A stretch of 64,000 bases of DNA from Isoetes taiwanensis. Its lineage: Eukaryota > Streptophyta > Lycopodiopsida > Isoetales > Isoetaceae. The translations under genes and the position numbers were made by a program. Positions 52,460 to 63,990 of the stretch are shown here, one piece after another (position 1 is the stretch's first letter; every line of letters begins with the position of its first letter). The notes under the pieces are model-generated. The model was not told where the DNA came from. It worked only from the letters and a program-made list of their open reading frames with translations, and searched no databases. Location of the stretch: positions 1,432,777-1,496,776 of the forward strand of contig JAJEKV010000036.1 of the NCBI GenBank assembly GCA_021234155.1, given 5' to 3'.

Positions 52460-54983
52460 TGTTGCCATGCCATGGCAGCATGGAAGAGCCAAGCACATAT
52501 TTACACTAATCCTCTCAGTTTGATTCAGTTTGCAAGACATTAAGGAAATGCTTCACTAGCATACATCAAAGTTTGAAGAGCAAAGGAAGGACAATTGACT
52601 CAAGTCACTCAAGAGACACAAGAGGTCAAACAAGCAAAGGAAGTGAAGAGAAGAGGAGAAAGAAGACCCCTAGAAGAGCATTCCATGGTATGTAACTATT
52701 TGTGATCTTGGCATCTTTGGCATTTTGATTCCCTTCCCCATTTATTCCACCATCCTAAATACCATTGAACCTTGACTCCTTGCTCATATACCTCCCAAAG
52801 TCAAACTTGACCTTGAAAGTTCTCTCTAGTCAAAATACACCTTCATGAAACACCCACTTGCTTCATCATCCACTAGTTCAAAAGCGACTTGACTTGGTCA
52901 TAATTTTGCTCATGAAGTCAACATCTCATTCAACTTGAGCAAAGTGAAAAGAAGGTTGCAAAGATTCCTAAGGGAAATGCTCAAAATTCAAATGTGCCCA
53001 AGGAGAGGCCTTAAAGTTGCCCCATAAAATTTTTTGGCTCCTATATGAGCAATTGATGTGCCAAGTCATTCTACACCTCACTTCACACGCCAAGTCATCA
53101 TACCCATCACCATTCTAGCCATTTCATGTCAAACTCTCTCATTCAAATCAAAATTCATATCAAAGCATTGAACTAGCATCATTGTTGCCACATCACCTTT
53201 GACACCCCATCACTCACACACATCATCTCCACATCATTCAAAATTTTGACTAGAGAGAATTTTCAAATTCAAGTGGGCTAACACGTCATCATTCCCATTG
53301 GCCACGTCACACCACCTAGCCTTGTCATCACTTTCAAATGCCACTTCATCCATTCCTTAAGCTCATTTTTTGTCTAAATTCCAAAGAGCTCTATTGTGAA
53401 AAGAGATCCCAGAATATTATAGGGTACAAAAAAAGATTCCCCTAGGAAATTTTTTTTTTGAGAAAAGGCCTTATTTTAGGCATTATAGATGTTTCCTAGG
53501 GAATCGTGCCATAGAGCTTAGGGGGTGCAAAAATTTTCCTATCTAACCCCCCCCCCCTTAGCCTAATTTCTCTTTCCGCCAATCTCCCCCCAAGCGTGGA
53601 ACATCCGGAAGTGTGGGGGGCGGTTGAGGTACCGGATCCCACGGGATATTGCACGCAATAATCAGAAAAGAATGGATTTTTAACCCTTATATACCTTGTC
53701 TCCCAAATTCGATCAGGCCTGTGGGATATTGAGCTTGAACTACCAAAAAAAACCTAACTGAAAAAACGCCAAGATCTGCTCAATCCGCCAAATGAACCAT
53801 TAAATCACCACCTAAACTGGCCGAATCATCATGTTTAATGCCATAAATGCTTAGTGTGAGATAGAAGACAGAAGATTGGAGGGAATAATGAAGATCTCAA
53901 CGGAACAGAGCATTCTACAAAAGGGGCTTTTCTCCACAGAAGATTCTCGAGGGCTTTGAGGCAAAGAAGGACTTTTTGGCTTTGAAGAAGGACCGGCTTG
54001 ACAATCTTGAGCTTGATTCTGACCTCCTATGTTTACCTTTGATTCAGATTATTGAATCAATTCTCTGGATTTTTATGTGTACCTATTTGATCCTGTGCCC
54101 AAGACCCCGAGCTTGGGATATTACATTGTATCTTTTGAGTGACTGATTAAATTGAAAATCTGACCTTTGTAGCAATTTGTTTGAGTTGCATTGTGACTCT
54201 TTCCCAAAAGCAAATAATTGTTAGAGGCTAGGTGTCTAGTACCTGTACAAACTATCAGCTGTGCGTTGTCTGCCTATGTAGCCAATCTTTAGAGAGTGCA
54301 AAAACCAAATTCCTGTCAAAACAAAATTGCAATACCAATACAAGCCAGCATTTCCAGATCATGAGGTATTGCACAACAAGCATGGAGTATAGGAGAGCAA
54401 TTGCTTGAGTATCAATCCTGCCAAACTAAATGTGTGAAACTAGGCAATACCAGATATGCATGCAGTTCACCTTTAGGAAATATTTTCTTTCAAGACCATT
54501 CTCTTCTTATAGTCTTAGGCTAAAAATTATCAAAAGCAAAAATTAGGTCCTTTTTGGTCAAGAAGAAAAGTTGGCCCCTGGTGTGCAGACAAATCTGAGA
54601 AGAATAGCGCTGGTAACTCCAGAAAATTCATTGCCAATATCGAGTTCCAAATTTTAGCTTTCTGCTAGGGATATTGACAAAAAATTGACTGGGTCAGTGA
54701 TCTGATCTTGGCCTATCTAGCCTACTCTGACCTCGCTAAGTTTTTGCAGTCTGTTAGTGTCAAGTGTTGAGCATCTTGAGGAGAGATACCCACACCCATA
54801 GCTTCATAGATCACATTCTGCAAGTTATTTTGTGAAGCAGACTTTTTTGCCTTCAGGGAAACACACTCCTAGTGAACTTTTGTGCATTTTTTCTGGAATC
54901 TTTGCACTCAGAGTGGTTGCCTTAAGCAACCTGGAGGTTCTAAACCACTGAGGTTGAAGGTTTTGCCAGGAACACCTTCAACA
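52460..54983 (+). repeat. 5' LTR of the gypsy element
   Basis: TGTTGCCATGCC...ACACCTTCAACA. A TATA-like TATATA at 53,689-53,694 (ACCCTTATATACCTTG) is conserved in the 3' LTR at 62,271 and is a candidate for the element's own promoter. Confidence 0.93.
53689..53694 (+). promoter_or_regulatory. candidate TATA box in the 5' LTR
   Basis: CCCTTATATACCTTG, at about the middle of the LTR, followed some 300 bp later by sequence leading into the leader. The identical element is in the 3' LTR. Position only; no start site is known. Confidence 0.4.
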
Positions 54984-54986
54984 TTT

Positions 54987-55004
54987 TGGAGGTTCTACCG
55001 AGAT
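54987..55004 (+). promoter_or_regulatory. primer-binding site, tRNA-Gln type
   Basis: TGGAGGTTCTACCGAGAT, three bases after the LTR end. It is complementary to the 3' end of plant tRNA-Gln as I remember it, with one G-U-like difference. Confidence 0.65.
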
Positions 55005-55026
55005 CATTTTCCTAGAATCTGAACTC

Positions 55027-56310
55027 ATGGCACCCAGAAGAACTAATGAGGCATCAGAGCCTAGTGAAGCACATGATAATCATGAGGCTATTGCAACACC
55101 AACTGTCACTATACAAGCAAATGCAGGTATGCCTTATCAATACTTTGAGCTAAATGTGCCTATTCCAGTCCCTGTTTTTGATCCGAGCATAAATGCCAAC
55201 AATTTCCTCAAAACTTTTGAAGAATACTATCAAGAATATGGTTACAAAAAAGGCTATAAGTTCTCTGAATTTAAAAAATGTTTCAAGAATGATGAAGTCA
55301 GAGCTTGGTTAGAGTATGTTGTAAGTTTAGGCACCAATTCTTGGGAAGAACTGGTTAAAAAGTTTTTAGCGCGGTTTGGAAGAGTCTTGGACCCCCAAGA
55401 TTTAATCTTTGAGTTGCAAACTTTTCGCATCAAACATGGTGAGAGTGTGCATTAATATGTTGAGAGATTCAATCACTATCTTGTCAAGTGCCAAGTCAAT
55501 CATGTTCCTAACCATACCCTACATCTAGTGGCTTCTTTTATCAGGGGATTAAGCAGCAGACCGAGGATACACAGAAAGCTTTTGAAGATCCAAAAGCAAG
55601 AGGGATTTGATACAATACACAAGGCTTTCATCAAGGCTACTGAAATTGCAGATATGATATCTTACTTGCCAGATGATGTGCACTCACCAAGTGATCCTTT
55701 TTTTCCAGATTATGAGCAAGAGTATATGGGAGCAGAACCTGTACCTGTTTATGCTGTCCAAAAAGAGAAGAAAAAGGTTAAGATGGAAGATGATGATGCT
55801 CCTACAGCAGATGTAAGAGCAGAGATTACCAAAGTGTCTGAGGCACTGGTTGAGGTAACCAAACAACTTCAAGAGCTGAAAAGCTCAAAGTTTGAAAAGA
55901 AAACTTACCCTCCATGTGTGCATTGCTTTAGAGATACTCATTCTTCTGACTATTGCTGGTATAGGCCATGCCCTAAGTGTGGAAAGAGAGGTCATTTTGG
56001 TAAAGAATGTCCTGTGTGTGAATTTTGCAAGGCTGTAGGACATTATGAGGATAGGTGCAGTGTTAAAGAGTATTTTGCCAGACAAGAAAAGTCTAAAGTT
56101 AATGAGCCAAATGCATCTATAAGGTTTGTGCAGGAAATTGAGGAACAAGAGGAGATAATGGCTGTCCACACCAGAAGAATGAATAATGCCAAAGAAAAAG
56201 AAGCAACACATGAGGAAGCTGACATCTTGAAACATAGGGATGCTGAGCAAGCTGTGGCTGTGCCTCCTCCTCCTGCTCAGAAATTTGTCAAGAAAGAAAA
56301 AGAGTGTGAG
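55027..56310 (+). pseudogene. gypsy gag region
   Basis: From the ATG at 55,027: FEEYYQEYGYKKGYKFSEFK, WLEYVVSLGTNSWEELVKKF and FELQTFRIKHGESV, a capsid-type Retrotrans_gag domain. A TAA at 55,453 interrupts it (next codons YVERFNHYL), then it continues in the same frame to zinc knuckles CPKCGKRGHFGKEC and CEFCKAVGHYEDRC, preceded by a CVHCFRDTHSSDYC variant. Gag packages the element RNA. The single nonsense codon is the only break in this part. Confidence 0.9.
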
Positions 56311-56479
56311 GACTTTGAATATTTGCTGAAGAATTCAAAAATCTGTGTAGATTTGCTGACCTTGCTCAAGATAGCCCCTTCTTACAGAAAAAAGGTTCTC
56401 AATCTGACTAAGGAAGATGAGTTTGCCCTAACAAACCACATTGAGGAGCACATGCTCATCCAGGATGATTATGATCCTG

Positions 56480-56830
56480 GAGCTTTCACTTGTGTTGCCA
56501 AAATGGAAGGAAAAATCTTAACCAAGGTTCTGCTAGATGGAGGATCACCCCTGAATGTAATGCCACATCATGTTATGAGGCTGTGTGGTCTAGAAATAGA
56601 CAAGAAAGCTCCAATGATCTTAAAATCTTTCTCTAATACAAAAATCAATCCAGTTGGAATAGTTAGCAACGTGCCTATTGATGTTGAAGGAATAATGGTT
56701 GCAGCTAACTTTGTTGTGGTTGCTTTTGAAGGAATAGGGGACAAGTCAGACATATATGACCTACTTTTGGGCAGAAAATGGCTTTCTACAGTTGATGCTA
56801 GGCCTGTGTGGTCAAAAAGGGAATGTACTA
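56480..56830 (+). pseudogene. gypsy aspartic protease
   Basis: In frame with gag: TKVLLDGGSPLNVMPHHVMR, with D-G-G-S in place of the usual DTGAS/DSGAS, flap region and the closing hydrophobic-glycine LLLGRKWLSTVDA. It processes the polyprotein. The DGGS active-site wording occurs in plant Tat/Athila-type proteases. No stop within it. Confidence 0.85.
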
Positions 56831-57002
56831 TTTCAAATGGCAAGAAAAAGGTAACATTGTACAATAAGTTAGGAGAGTTTGAAAACATGAATTTCATTGA
56901 AGAAGAAATGCTGTTATCACATCCTTGTGGAGAATTTGAGCTGAATGCAGTAGAGTTGGAGTCTAACATGAAAATTCCAAAAGAATTGGCTTCAGCTAAA
57001 AT

Positions 57003-57410
57003 AGGTAATTTTGCTTACTTATGGTTTGATGGTGGTGTCTCCAAAAGACTTAATGTGGCATCTTCAGCTGCTATTCTTAAGGATGCCTCTAATAGGTTGC
57101 TGGCTAAAGTAGGAAGAATTTATCCAAACGTCACTTCTAATATGGCAGAGTACAAGGCATTAATTGCAGGCCTTCAAGAAGCAAGAAATCTAAACATCAG
57201 TGATGTTATCATCTTTGGAGACTCTCAGCTTGTATGCAGGCAAATATCAGGAGAATATCAGGCCAAGAGTGAAGACATGATGCAGCTTAGAGATCAAGCT
57301 ATGCTGGAGCTTAGAAATTTTAAAACCTGGGAGCTTTGCCATGTGCCAAGGGAGCAAAATTGTGAAGCGATTCGCTATCATGCAGAAGTGTGCTATTGGA
57401 ACACTTAGGC
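57003..57410 (+). pseudogene. RNase H located before the reverse transcriptase
   Basis: Same frame: YLWFDGGVSKRLNVASSAAI (first Asp), VTSNMAEYKALIAGLQEA (Glu), NISDVIIFGDSQLVCRQISG (second Asp) and LCHVPREQNCEA. This is the archaeal/plant-type (aRNH) pattern FDG...NxAEYxALIxGL...GDSQLV...HVPRExN. Three catalytic acids are present. The final acidic position is lost because the frame breaks just after NCEA and ends at 57,408. In most gypsy elements RNase H follows the reverse transcriptase. Confidence 0.85.
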
Positions 57411-57541
57411 GGGGAGCAATTCAAGAAGATGACCTTGAGAAGAAGGATCAATAACAGCCATACCCTATCCTGGTAATCAATGCAAGTGAAGACAAACAGG
57501 TAAAGGAAATCAAGGTAAACAAAAAGGGTTTAGATAGGGTA

Positions 57542-58285
57542 TTGTATGTTGGTGATTTGTTTAAAGAAGAAGACAATGCCTTTGTTACTAAATTCTTTGA
57601 TGATTGGAAGGATATCTTTGCTTGGGATTATGATGAGTTGGTTGGTGTTGACAAAAAGATTTGTGAGTTTGAAATCAAGATCAAGGAAGGTATGAAACCT
57701 GTTATACAAAAGCTAAGAAGAATTAATGCTTCTTTACTAGGTTTAATCAAGGAAGAGTTATACAAAATGAAAGATGCAGGTGTGATTGCAGAAATTGTGA
57801 ATCCTGAGTGGCTATCTTGCATTGTTCCTGTTGAAAAGAAAAATAAGACTATCAGAATTTGCATAGATTATAGAGATCTAAACAAAGCCACTATCAAAGA
57901 TTGCTATCCATTGCCATTTTTGGAAGAAGTGCTGCATGCTGTGGCAGGGAAAGAAATTTACTCATTCTTAGATGGCTTTTCAGGTTTTAATCAAATAAGC
58001 ATCAAGGAAAGTGATCAGCCAAAAACTTCATTTATCACACCTTGGGGAACATTTGCCATGAAAAGAATGCCATTTGGATTGATGAATGCATCTGCAACAT
58101 TCCAAAGAGCCATGGATACAATCTTTAGAGAAATGCCTGCAAATACTTTTCGTGTATTTTTAGATGACCTTTGTTTGGGAACTTCTCTGGAAAAACATTT
58201 TGATATGCTAACCTTGCTGTTTGATTTGTGTAGAAAAGGAGGAGTAAGTTTGAACCCCAAAAAGTGTATTTTTTTTATCCTCTAA
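57542..58285 (+). pseudogene. gypsy reverse transcriptase
   Basis: Reads WDYDELVGVD, CIVPVEKKNKTIRICIDYRD, SFLDGFSGFNQISIKESDQP, MPFGLMNASATFQRAMD and the active site RVFLDDLCLG (FLDD in place of YxDD, about 58,154), then HFDMLTLLFDLCRKGGVSLN and PKKC. All core motifs are present. It follows the RNase H segment after an out-of-frame stretch with a TAA. Downstream a run of seven T (58,269-58,275) shifts the frame in the KC-F region, ending the ORF. Confidence 0.92.
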
Positions 58286-58289
58286 GGGA

Positions 58290-59297
58290 GAATTACTTGG
58301 GCATGTAGTGTCTACAGCAGGAATTCAAATATCTGAAAGTAAGGTTGAAGCTCTAAGGAAATTAGCACCTCCAAAAACTCTCAAGCAGGTTAAAAGCTTC
58401 ATGGGGATGACCAGCTTCTTGAGAATGTATGTCCCTCATTTTTCCCACACTATGAGCCCAATTTCTAACCTCACAAAGGTTGGGAAATTCTCCAGAAGTG
58501 AAAGCAAACATATCCTAGTAGATTGGAATGAGCAATGCCAAGACTCTTTTGACAAGATCATTGATGCCATTTGCAAGTCTATCCTACTTAAACCTCCTGA
58601 TCTAGAGAAGCCCTTCAAAGCTTATATCAGTGTTACAAAAAAGGCAATTGGTTTGGCACTGCTGCAAGAGGACCATGTAATTGCTTTTGCAAGCAAGATG
58701 TGGTCTGATACTGAATTGAGATATCCCAGGTTGGAGAAAAGTGCAGCAGCCTTGATGTTCTTGATAGAGAGACAAGGACATCTTCTCCAGAACAATCAGG
58801 TGCAAGTATTCATGAGACAAAATCCTTTCTCACTCCTCTTTGCAAAAAAGCAACCAAAGGCCAAATTGTGCAGGTGGGCCTGTAAAATCCAAGCTTATGA
58901 TATTACTGTAAAGGTGGTAAAATTGATCGAGAATCCCAGCTCCTATCTTCCACATGTGTTGTTTGAGCATGAAGATCAAGATGATTTACGTAGTGATGAC
59001 AATCTAACAAACTTGATTTCTTTTGATGCAGAAAATATTGACTGGCAATTTGACATCAGAAACTATCTTAAGAGCAATAAGTTGCCCAAGAATTTGAGTG
59101 GCAGTCAAGAAAGAAGATTCAAGGACAAGTGCAAAAAGTTCAGGCTAATTGAAGGGATCCTATGCAAAGTTGACAAGGAAGGAGTCCTGTTGAGATGTGT
59201 GGATGAAGAAGAGGCTAGAATGATAATGGAAGCATGTCACGAGGGAGTTTGTGGAGGACACTTTGCAGCCAGATACAAGCGCAAAAAAAGATCCTAA
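58290..59297 (+). pseudogene. degenerate RNase H, connection and start of integrase
   Basis: Frame beginning LGHVVSTAGI, with LAPPKTLKQVKSFMGMTSFL closing the reverse-transcriptase thumb. The usual gypsy RNase H follows, but its first catalytic Asp is gone (FKAYISVTKKAIGLALLQED where tDAS is expected) and the later DH is FMRQNP. The Glu context RYPRLEKSAAAL remains. After a linker comes the first half of the integrase zinc finger, ACHEGVCGGHFAARYKRKK, ending at a stop. Confidence 0.88.
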
Positions 59298-60313
59298 GGT
59301 CGTTTACTTTTGGCCCACTCTTTTAAGGATTGTTATGAGACTATAAAAATGCCGCCATAAATGTCGATCTTTGGTAAAAGACTTTGCGACCCACCGCCTT
59401 GACCGCCATACTTCCCTCGACCTTTCCAAATGTGGGGCTGGATTTTATGGGCCCCATAGATCCACCTTCTTCAGCTCAACACCAGTTTATATTAGTTGCC
59501 ACTGATTACTTTACCAAATGGGCAGAGGCAATTCCTTTGAGAGAAGCCAATGCTCAAGCCACTGCAAGATTTCTGCATGAAAATATTTGTGCAAGATTTG
59601 GCATTCCTTTTAAAATAGTTTCTGATAGAGGCAGCCAGTTCATCAACCATACAATTGCATTACTACTAGCCACCTTGAAAGTCAAACATACCAAAAGTTC
59701 ATCCTATTACCCTCAGGGAAATGGCCAAGCAGAATCAACTAACAAGACTCTCAAATCCATCCTCAAAAAGACCATCAGTGTTTCAAAAAAGGATTGGCAC
59801 CTAAAACTCCATGATGCACTTTGGGCATACAGAACTACCATCAAAGTGGCTACAAAGCACACTCCTTTCAGTTTGGTATATGGGATAGAGTCAGTACTGC
59901 CTATAGAATTAGAGCTTCCATCACTCAGACTGGCTTATCAGATTAATTTGGAAATGGATGAGGCTCTAAAAGACAGATTTGTGAGATTGATGCAGCTTGA
60001 GGAGCATAGATATGAGGCTGAGAATGCAGTGATGAGAAAAAAGGCTAAAGATATTGCAGCCTTCAAAGCAGCACACAAATTGCAAGTCTTGAAAACAGGA
60101 GAGTTAGTGTTGAAGTGGAACAAGGCAAGGGAAGACACAGCATCCAAATTTGAGAATCTTTGGGAGGGACCATTTGAAGTGATAGGGACAGCTGGCAAAG
60201 ATTCATATTGGCTGAAAGATATTACTGATGGCAGAGAATTGATGAATCCCATCAACATTGTGCACCTAAAAAGGTATTGGCAACAACATGTTGCCCTTGC
60301 TTTGTTCAACTGA
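59298..60313 (+). pseudogene. gypsy integrase core and C-terminus
   Basis: The zinc-finger second half (59,298-59,383) is broken by frameshifts; only KCRHKC-like text survives in another frame. The core is intact: DFMGPIDPPSS, ATDYFTKWAEAIPL (D), VSDRGSQFINHTIA (D), SSSYYPQGNGQAESTNKTLK (E). Then follow HDALWAYRTTIKVATKHTPF, LVYGIE and a C-terminal region ending VHLKRYW. No chromodomain is seen, consistent with Tat/Athila-type rather than chromovirus elements. It inserts the cDNA into the genome. Confidence 0.92.
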
Positions 60314-61041
60314 AATCTTTATGGTAAGATGTAGCTAGGTTTAGTGAGTGCATTGCTGAAAGAAAAATAAAAAAAAAAAAAAAAAAAGCAAAATATAAGA
60401 AAAAAGCTTCAGTAGGGTAAAAGCAAAAATCAATTAAGCCTGTCTTAGTAAGTCTAGTTCTGCTTTGAAGTTATTATCCGTGTACTTATGAGTTTCTAAG
60501 TGTTGCAAGTACTAAAAGGCTGTGCAGGTTGTGATCAACTGAGGGAGTGAATTAATACTGATCATAGTTCCATGCAGGTGCATCTGAACATGTCATTCAC
60601 ACATCTCTTCCACTACATTACATTATTCCTCATCATCTGAGTTGCTGCGCATCAAAGAACTCATTTAAGCTAACAAGCTTTATCTTCACATGCAGTGCAT
60701 CCTCATATTTACATCCATTTGTCATCTGATCAAGAGTTGACCTCATTACATCTGAAAACCCCCTACATCTTCATAAATTTCCCAAGTCATTGTCATACTA
60801 CCATCCCGCAGCTTCTCATAACTAAAGAGATTTATTTTCCATGCAGTTCATCATCGAAAAGAAACATCATTCATATATACATTCATAATGCCAAATCTAT
60901 CACTTTCAAATCCATATGCGAGGTCATTGAGTTGCCAACCATATTCTCACATTGGCAACCGGGTGGAGCTATGTCAAGAATTACCAAACAAATTTAGTCA
61001 AAGGGGCTGGTAGACCAGCCTTCTCTTTTAGTTTGGCATAA
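60314..61041 (+). other. 3' non-coding region of the gypsy element
   Basis: Contains an A-run at 60,367-60,386 and, shortly before the 3' LTR, CAAAGGGGCTGG (61,000-61,011) as a candidate polypurine tract. Open frame 60,695-60,997 has no motif. Confidence 0.6.
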
Positions 61042-63533
61042 TGTTTTGCCATGCCATGGCAAAGCATGGAAGAGCCAAGTACATATTTACACTAATCCTC
61101 TCGCTTTGATTCGGTTTGCAAGACATTAAGGAAATGCTTCACTAGCATACATCAAAGTTTGAAGAGCAAAGGAAGGACAATTGACTCAAGTCACTCAAGA
61201 GACACAAGAGGTCAAACAAGCAAAGGAAGTGAAGAGAAGAGGAGAAAGAAGACCCCTAGAAGAGCATTCCATGGTATGTAACTATTTGTGATCTTGGCAT
61301 CTTTGGCATTTTGATTCCCTTCCCATTTATTCCACCATCCTAAATACCATTGAACCTTGACTCCTTGCTCATATACCTCCCAAAGTCAAACTTGACCTTG
61401 AAAGTTCTCTCTAGTCAAAATACACCTTCATGAAACACCCACTTGCTTCATCATCCACTAGTTCAAAAGCGACTTGACTTGGTCATAATTTTGCTCATGA
61501 AGTCAACATCTCATTCAACTTGAGCAAAGTGAAAAGAAGGTTGCAAAGATTCCTAAGGGAAATGCTCAAAATTCAAATGTGCCCAAGGAGAGGCCTTAAA
61601 GTTGCCCCATAAAATTTTTTGGCTCCTATATGAGCAATTGATGTGCCAAGTCATTCTACACCTCACTTCACACGCCAAGTCATCATACCCATCACCATTC
61701 TAGCCATTTCATGTCAAACTCTCTCATTCAAATCAAAATTCATATCAAAGCATTGAACTAGCATCATTGTTGCCACATCACCTTTGACACCCCATCACTC
61801 ACACACATCATCTCCACATCATTCAAAATTTTGACTAGAGAGAATTTTCAAATTCAAGTGGGCTAACACGTCATCATTCCCATTGGCCACGTCACACCAC
61901 CTAGCCTTGTCATCACTTTCAAATGCCACTTCATCCATTCCTTAAGCTCATTTTTTGTCTAAATTCCAAAGAGCTCTATTGTGAAAAGAGATCCCAGAAC
62001 ATTATAGGGTACAAAAAAAGATTCCCCTAGGAAAAAAAATTTTTGAGAAAAGGCCTTATTTTAGGCATTATAGATGTTTCCTAGGGAATCGTGCCATAGA
62101 GCTTAGGGGGTGCAAAAATTTTCCTATCTACCCCCCCCCCCAGCCTAATTTCTCTTTCCAGCCAATCTCCCCCTGCCGCGTGGAACATCCGGGCGTGTGG
62201 GGCGGTTGAGGTACCGGATCCCACGTGGACATTGCACGCAATAATCAGAAAGAATGGATTTTTTAACCCTTATATACCTTGTCTCCCAAATTCGATCAGG
62301 CCTGTGGGATATTGAGCTTCGAACTACCAAAAAAACCTAAATCTGGAAAACGCCAAGATCTGTTCAATCCGGCCAAACGAACCATTAAATCACCACCTAA
62401 ACTGGCCGAATCATCATGTTTAATGCCATAAATGCTTAGTGTGAGATAGAAGACAGAAGATTGGAGGGAATAATGAAGATCTCAACGGAACAGAGCATTC
62501 TACAAAAGGGGCTTTTCTCCACAGAAGCTTCTCGAGGGCTTTGAGGCAAAGAAGGACTTTTTGGCTTTGAAGAAGGACTGGCTTGACAATCTTGAGCTTG
62601 ATTCTGACCTTCTATGTTTACCTTTGATTCAGATTATTGACTCAATTCTCTGGATTTTTATGTGTACCTATTTGATCCTGTGCCCAAGACCCCGAGCTTG
62701 GGATATTACATTGTATCTTTTGAGTGACTGATTAAATTGAAAATCCGACCTTTGTAGCAATTTGTTTGAGTTGCATTGTGACTCTTTCCCAAAAGCAAAT
62801 AATTGTTAGAGGCTAGGTGTCTAGTAGTTGTCTGCCTATGTAGCCAATCTTTAGAGAGTGCAAAAACCAAATTCCTGTCAAAACAAAATTGCAATACCAA
62901 TACAAGCCAGCATTTCCAGATCATGAGGTATTGCACAACAAGCATGGAGTATAGGAGAGCAATTGCTTGAGTATCAATCCTGCCAAACTAAATGTGTGAA
63001 ACTAGGCAATACCAGATATGCATGCAGTTCACCTTTAGGAAATATTTTCTTTCAAGACCATTCTCTTCTTATAGTCTTAGGCTAAAAATTATCAAAAGCA
63101 AAAATTAAATCCTTTTTGGTCAAGAAGAAAAGTTGGCCCCTGGTGTGCAGACAAATCTGAGAAGAATAGCGCTGGTAACTCCGCCAATATCGAGTTCCAA
63201 ATTTTAGCTTTCTGCTAGGGATATTGACCAAAAATTGACTGGGTCAGTGATTTGATCTTGGCCTATCTAGCCTACTCTGACCTCGCTGAGTTTTTGCAGT
63301 CTGTTAGTGTCAAGTGTTGAGCATCTTGAGGAGAGATACCCACATCCATAGCTTCATAGATCACATTCTGCAAGTTATTTTGTGAAGCAGACTTTTTTGC
63401 CTTCAGGGAAACACACTCCTAGTGAACTTTTGTGCATTTTTTCTGGAATCTTTGCACTCAGAGTGGTTGCCTTAAGCAACCTGGAGGTTCTAAACCACTG
63501 AGGTTGAAGGTTTTGCCAGGAACACCTTCAACA
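61042..63533 (+). repeat. 3' LTR of the gypsy element
   Basis: TGTTTTGCCATGCC...ACACCTTCAACA, aligned along its length with the 5' LTR. Confidence 0.93.
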
Positions 63534-63820
63534 TGGTGCGACATCCTGTTGCAGATCCAATGCCTGCAGATGTCATACCATTCAGCAGATCAACCGGGGA
63601 CCTGAAGGGAAAAGACGTCAGGTTTTGGGTTGTGGACGGCCAGCATTCAGTGAGGGCAGCACAAGTATTGCAGACGGAAAAGGAAGTGCCGCAAAGGATC
63701 AAGGACAGATATTCCAAACGAGAGTGCAGAGTTCTTTCAACGGACACGCCACCAACGGAGCTCGCCAGCATTAGCCACTGTCATAACACAATAGCAGCAA
63801 GTGCCAGCTACATAAGGTAA
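63534..63820 (+). pseudogene. DGQH gene, 3' part after the retrotransposon
   Basis: After the target duplication the interrupted frame resumes in register: RHPVADPMPADVIPFSRSTG, then GKDVRFWVVDGQHSVRAAQV, VPQRIKDRYSKRECRVLSTD and SISHCHNTIAASASYIR. VVDGQHSVRAA resembles the (V/I)DGQHRxxA motif of DndB/DGQHR and ParB/sulfiredoxin-fold proteins, with S in place of R. The frame ends at AGG|TAA, which is also a plausible donor (ATAAG|GTAAAT), so the gene may continue outside the window. Role unknown; DNA or nucleotide binding is only an inference from the fold resemblance. Confidence 0.55.
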
Positions 63821-63843
63821 ATTACTGTCTCTGATTCGGGGCT

Positions 63844-63990
63844 TTCTCGACTCGCGAGTCGAGAAACTCCAGAGAAGTAAAGAAAAGTAAAGATTGAAGG
63901 GACTTTCTCGACTCAACCAGAGACAAAACGGGAAGAAGAGTATGAAGGGGCTTTCTCGACTCGCGGGTCGAGAAAGTCCCTTCAATCTTC
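63844..63990. repeat. palindromes downstream of the DGQH gene
   Basis: A perfect copy of the 22-bp palindrome at 63,844-63,865, a half-copy at 63,905, and one with a single change (CGCGGG) at 63,953-63,974. The half-copy with its upstream GATTGAAGGGA and the last palindrome with downstream TCCCTTCAATC form a larger inverted repeat at 63,891-63,989. Confidence 0.9.

Larger units (their letters stand above)
52460..63533 (+). mobile_element. Ty3/gypsy LTR retrotransposon (Tat-like), 11.07 kb
   Basis: LTRs of 2,524 and 2,492 bp begin TGTT and end CAACA. A perfect target duplication, TGGTG, lies at 52,455-52,459 and 63,534-63,538. Primer site at 54,987. The coding order is gag, protease, RNase H, reverse transcriptase, degenerate RNase H, integrase. 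The LTRs are very similar, differing by a few substitutions and small indels (for example about 23 bp present at 54,245 but missing at 62,827), so insertion was fairly recent, yet the coding region already has several breaks. Confidence 0.95.

Noticed and set aside
60695-60997. 100-codon frame 3' of integrase as an extra retrotransposon gene
   Set aside because: Serine/histidine-rich without motif, and no envelope-like signal or membrane segment. Probably non-coding.
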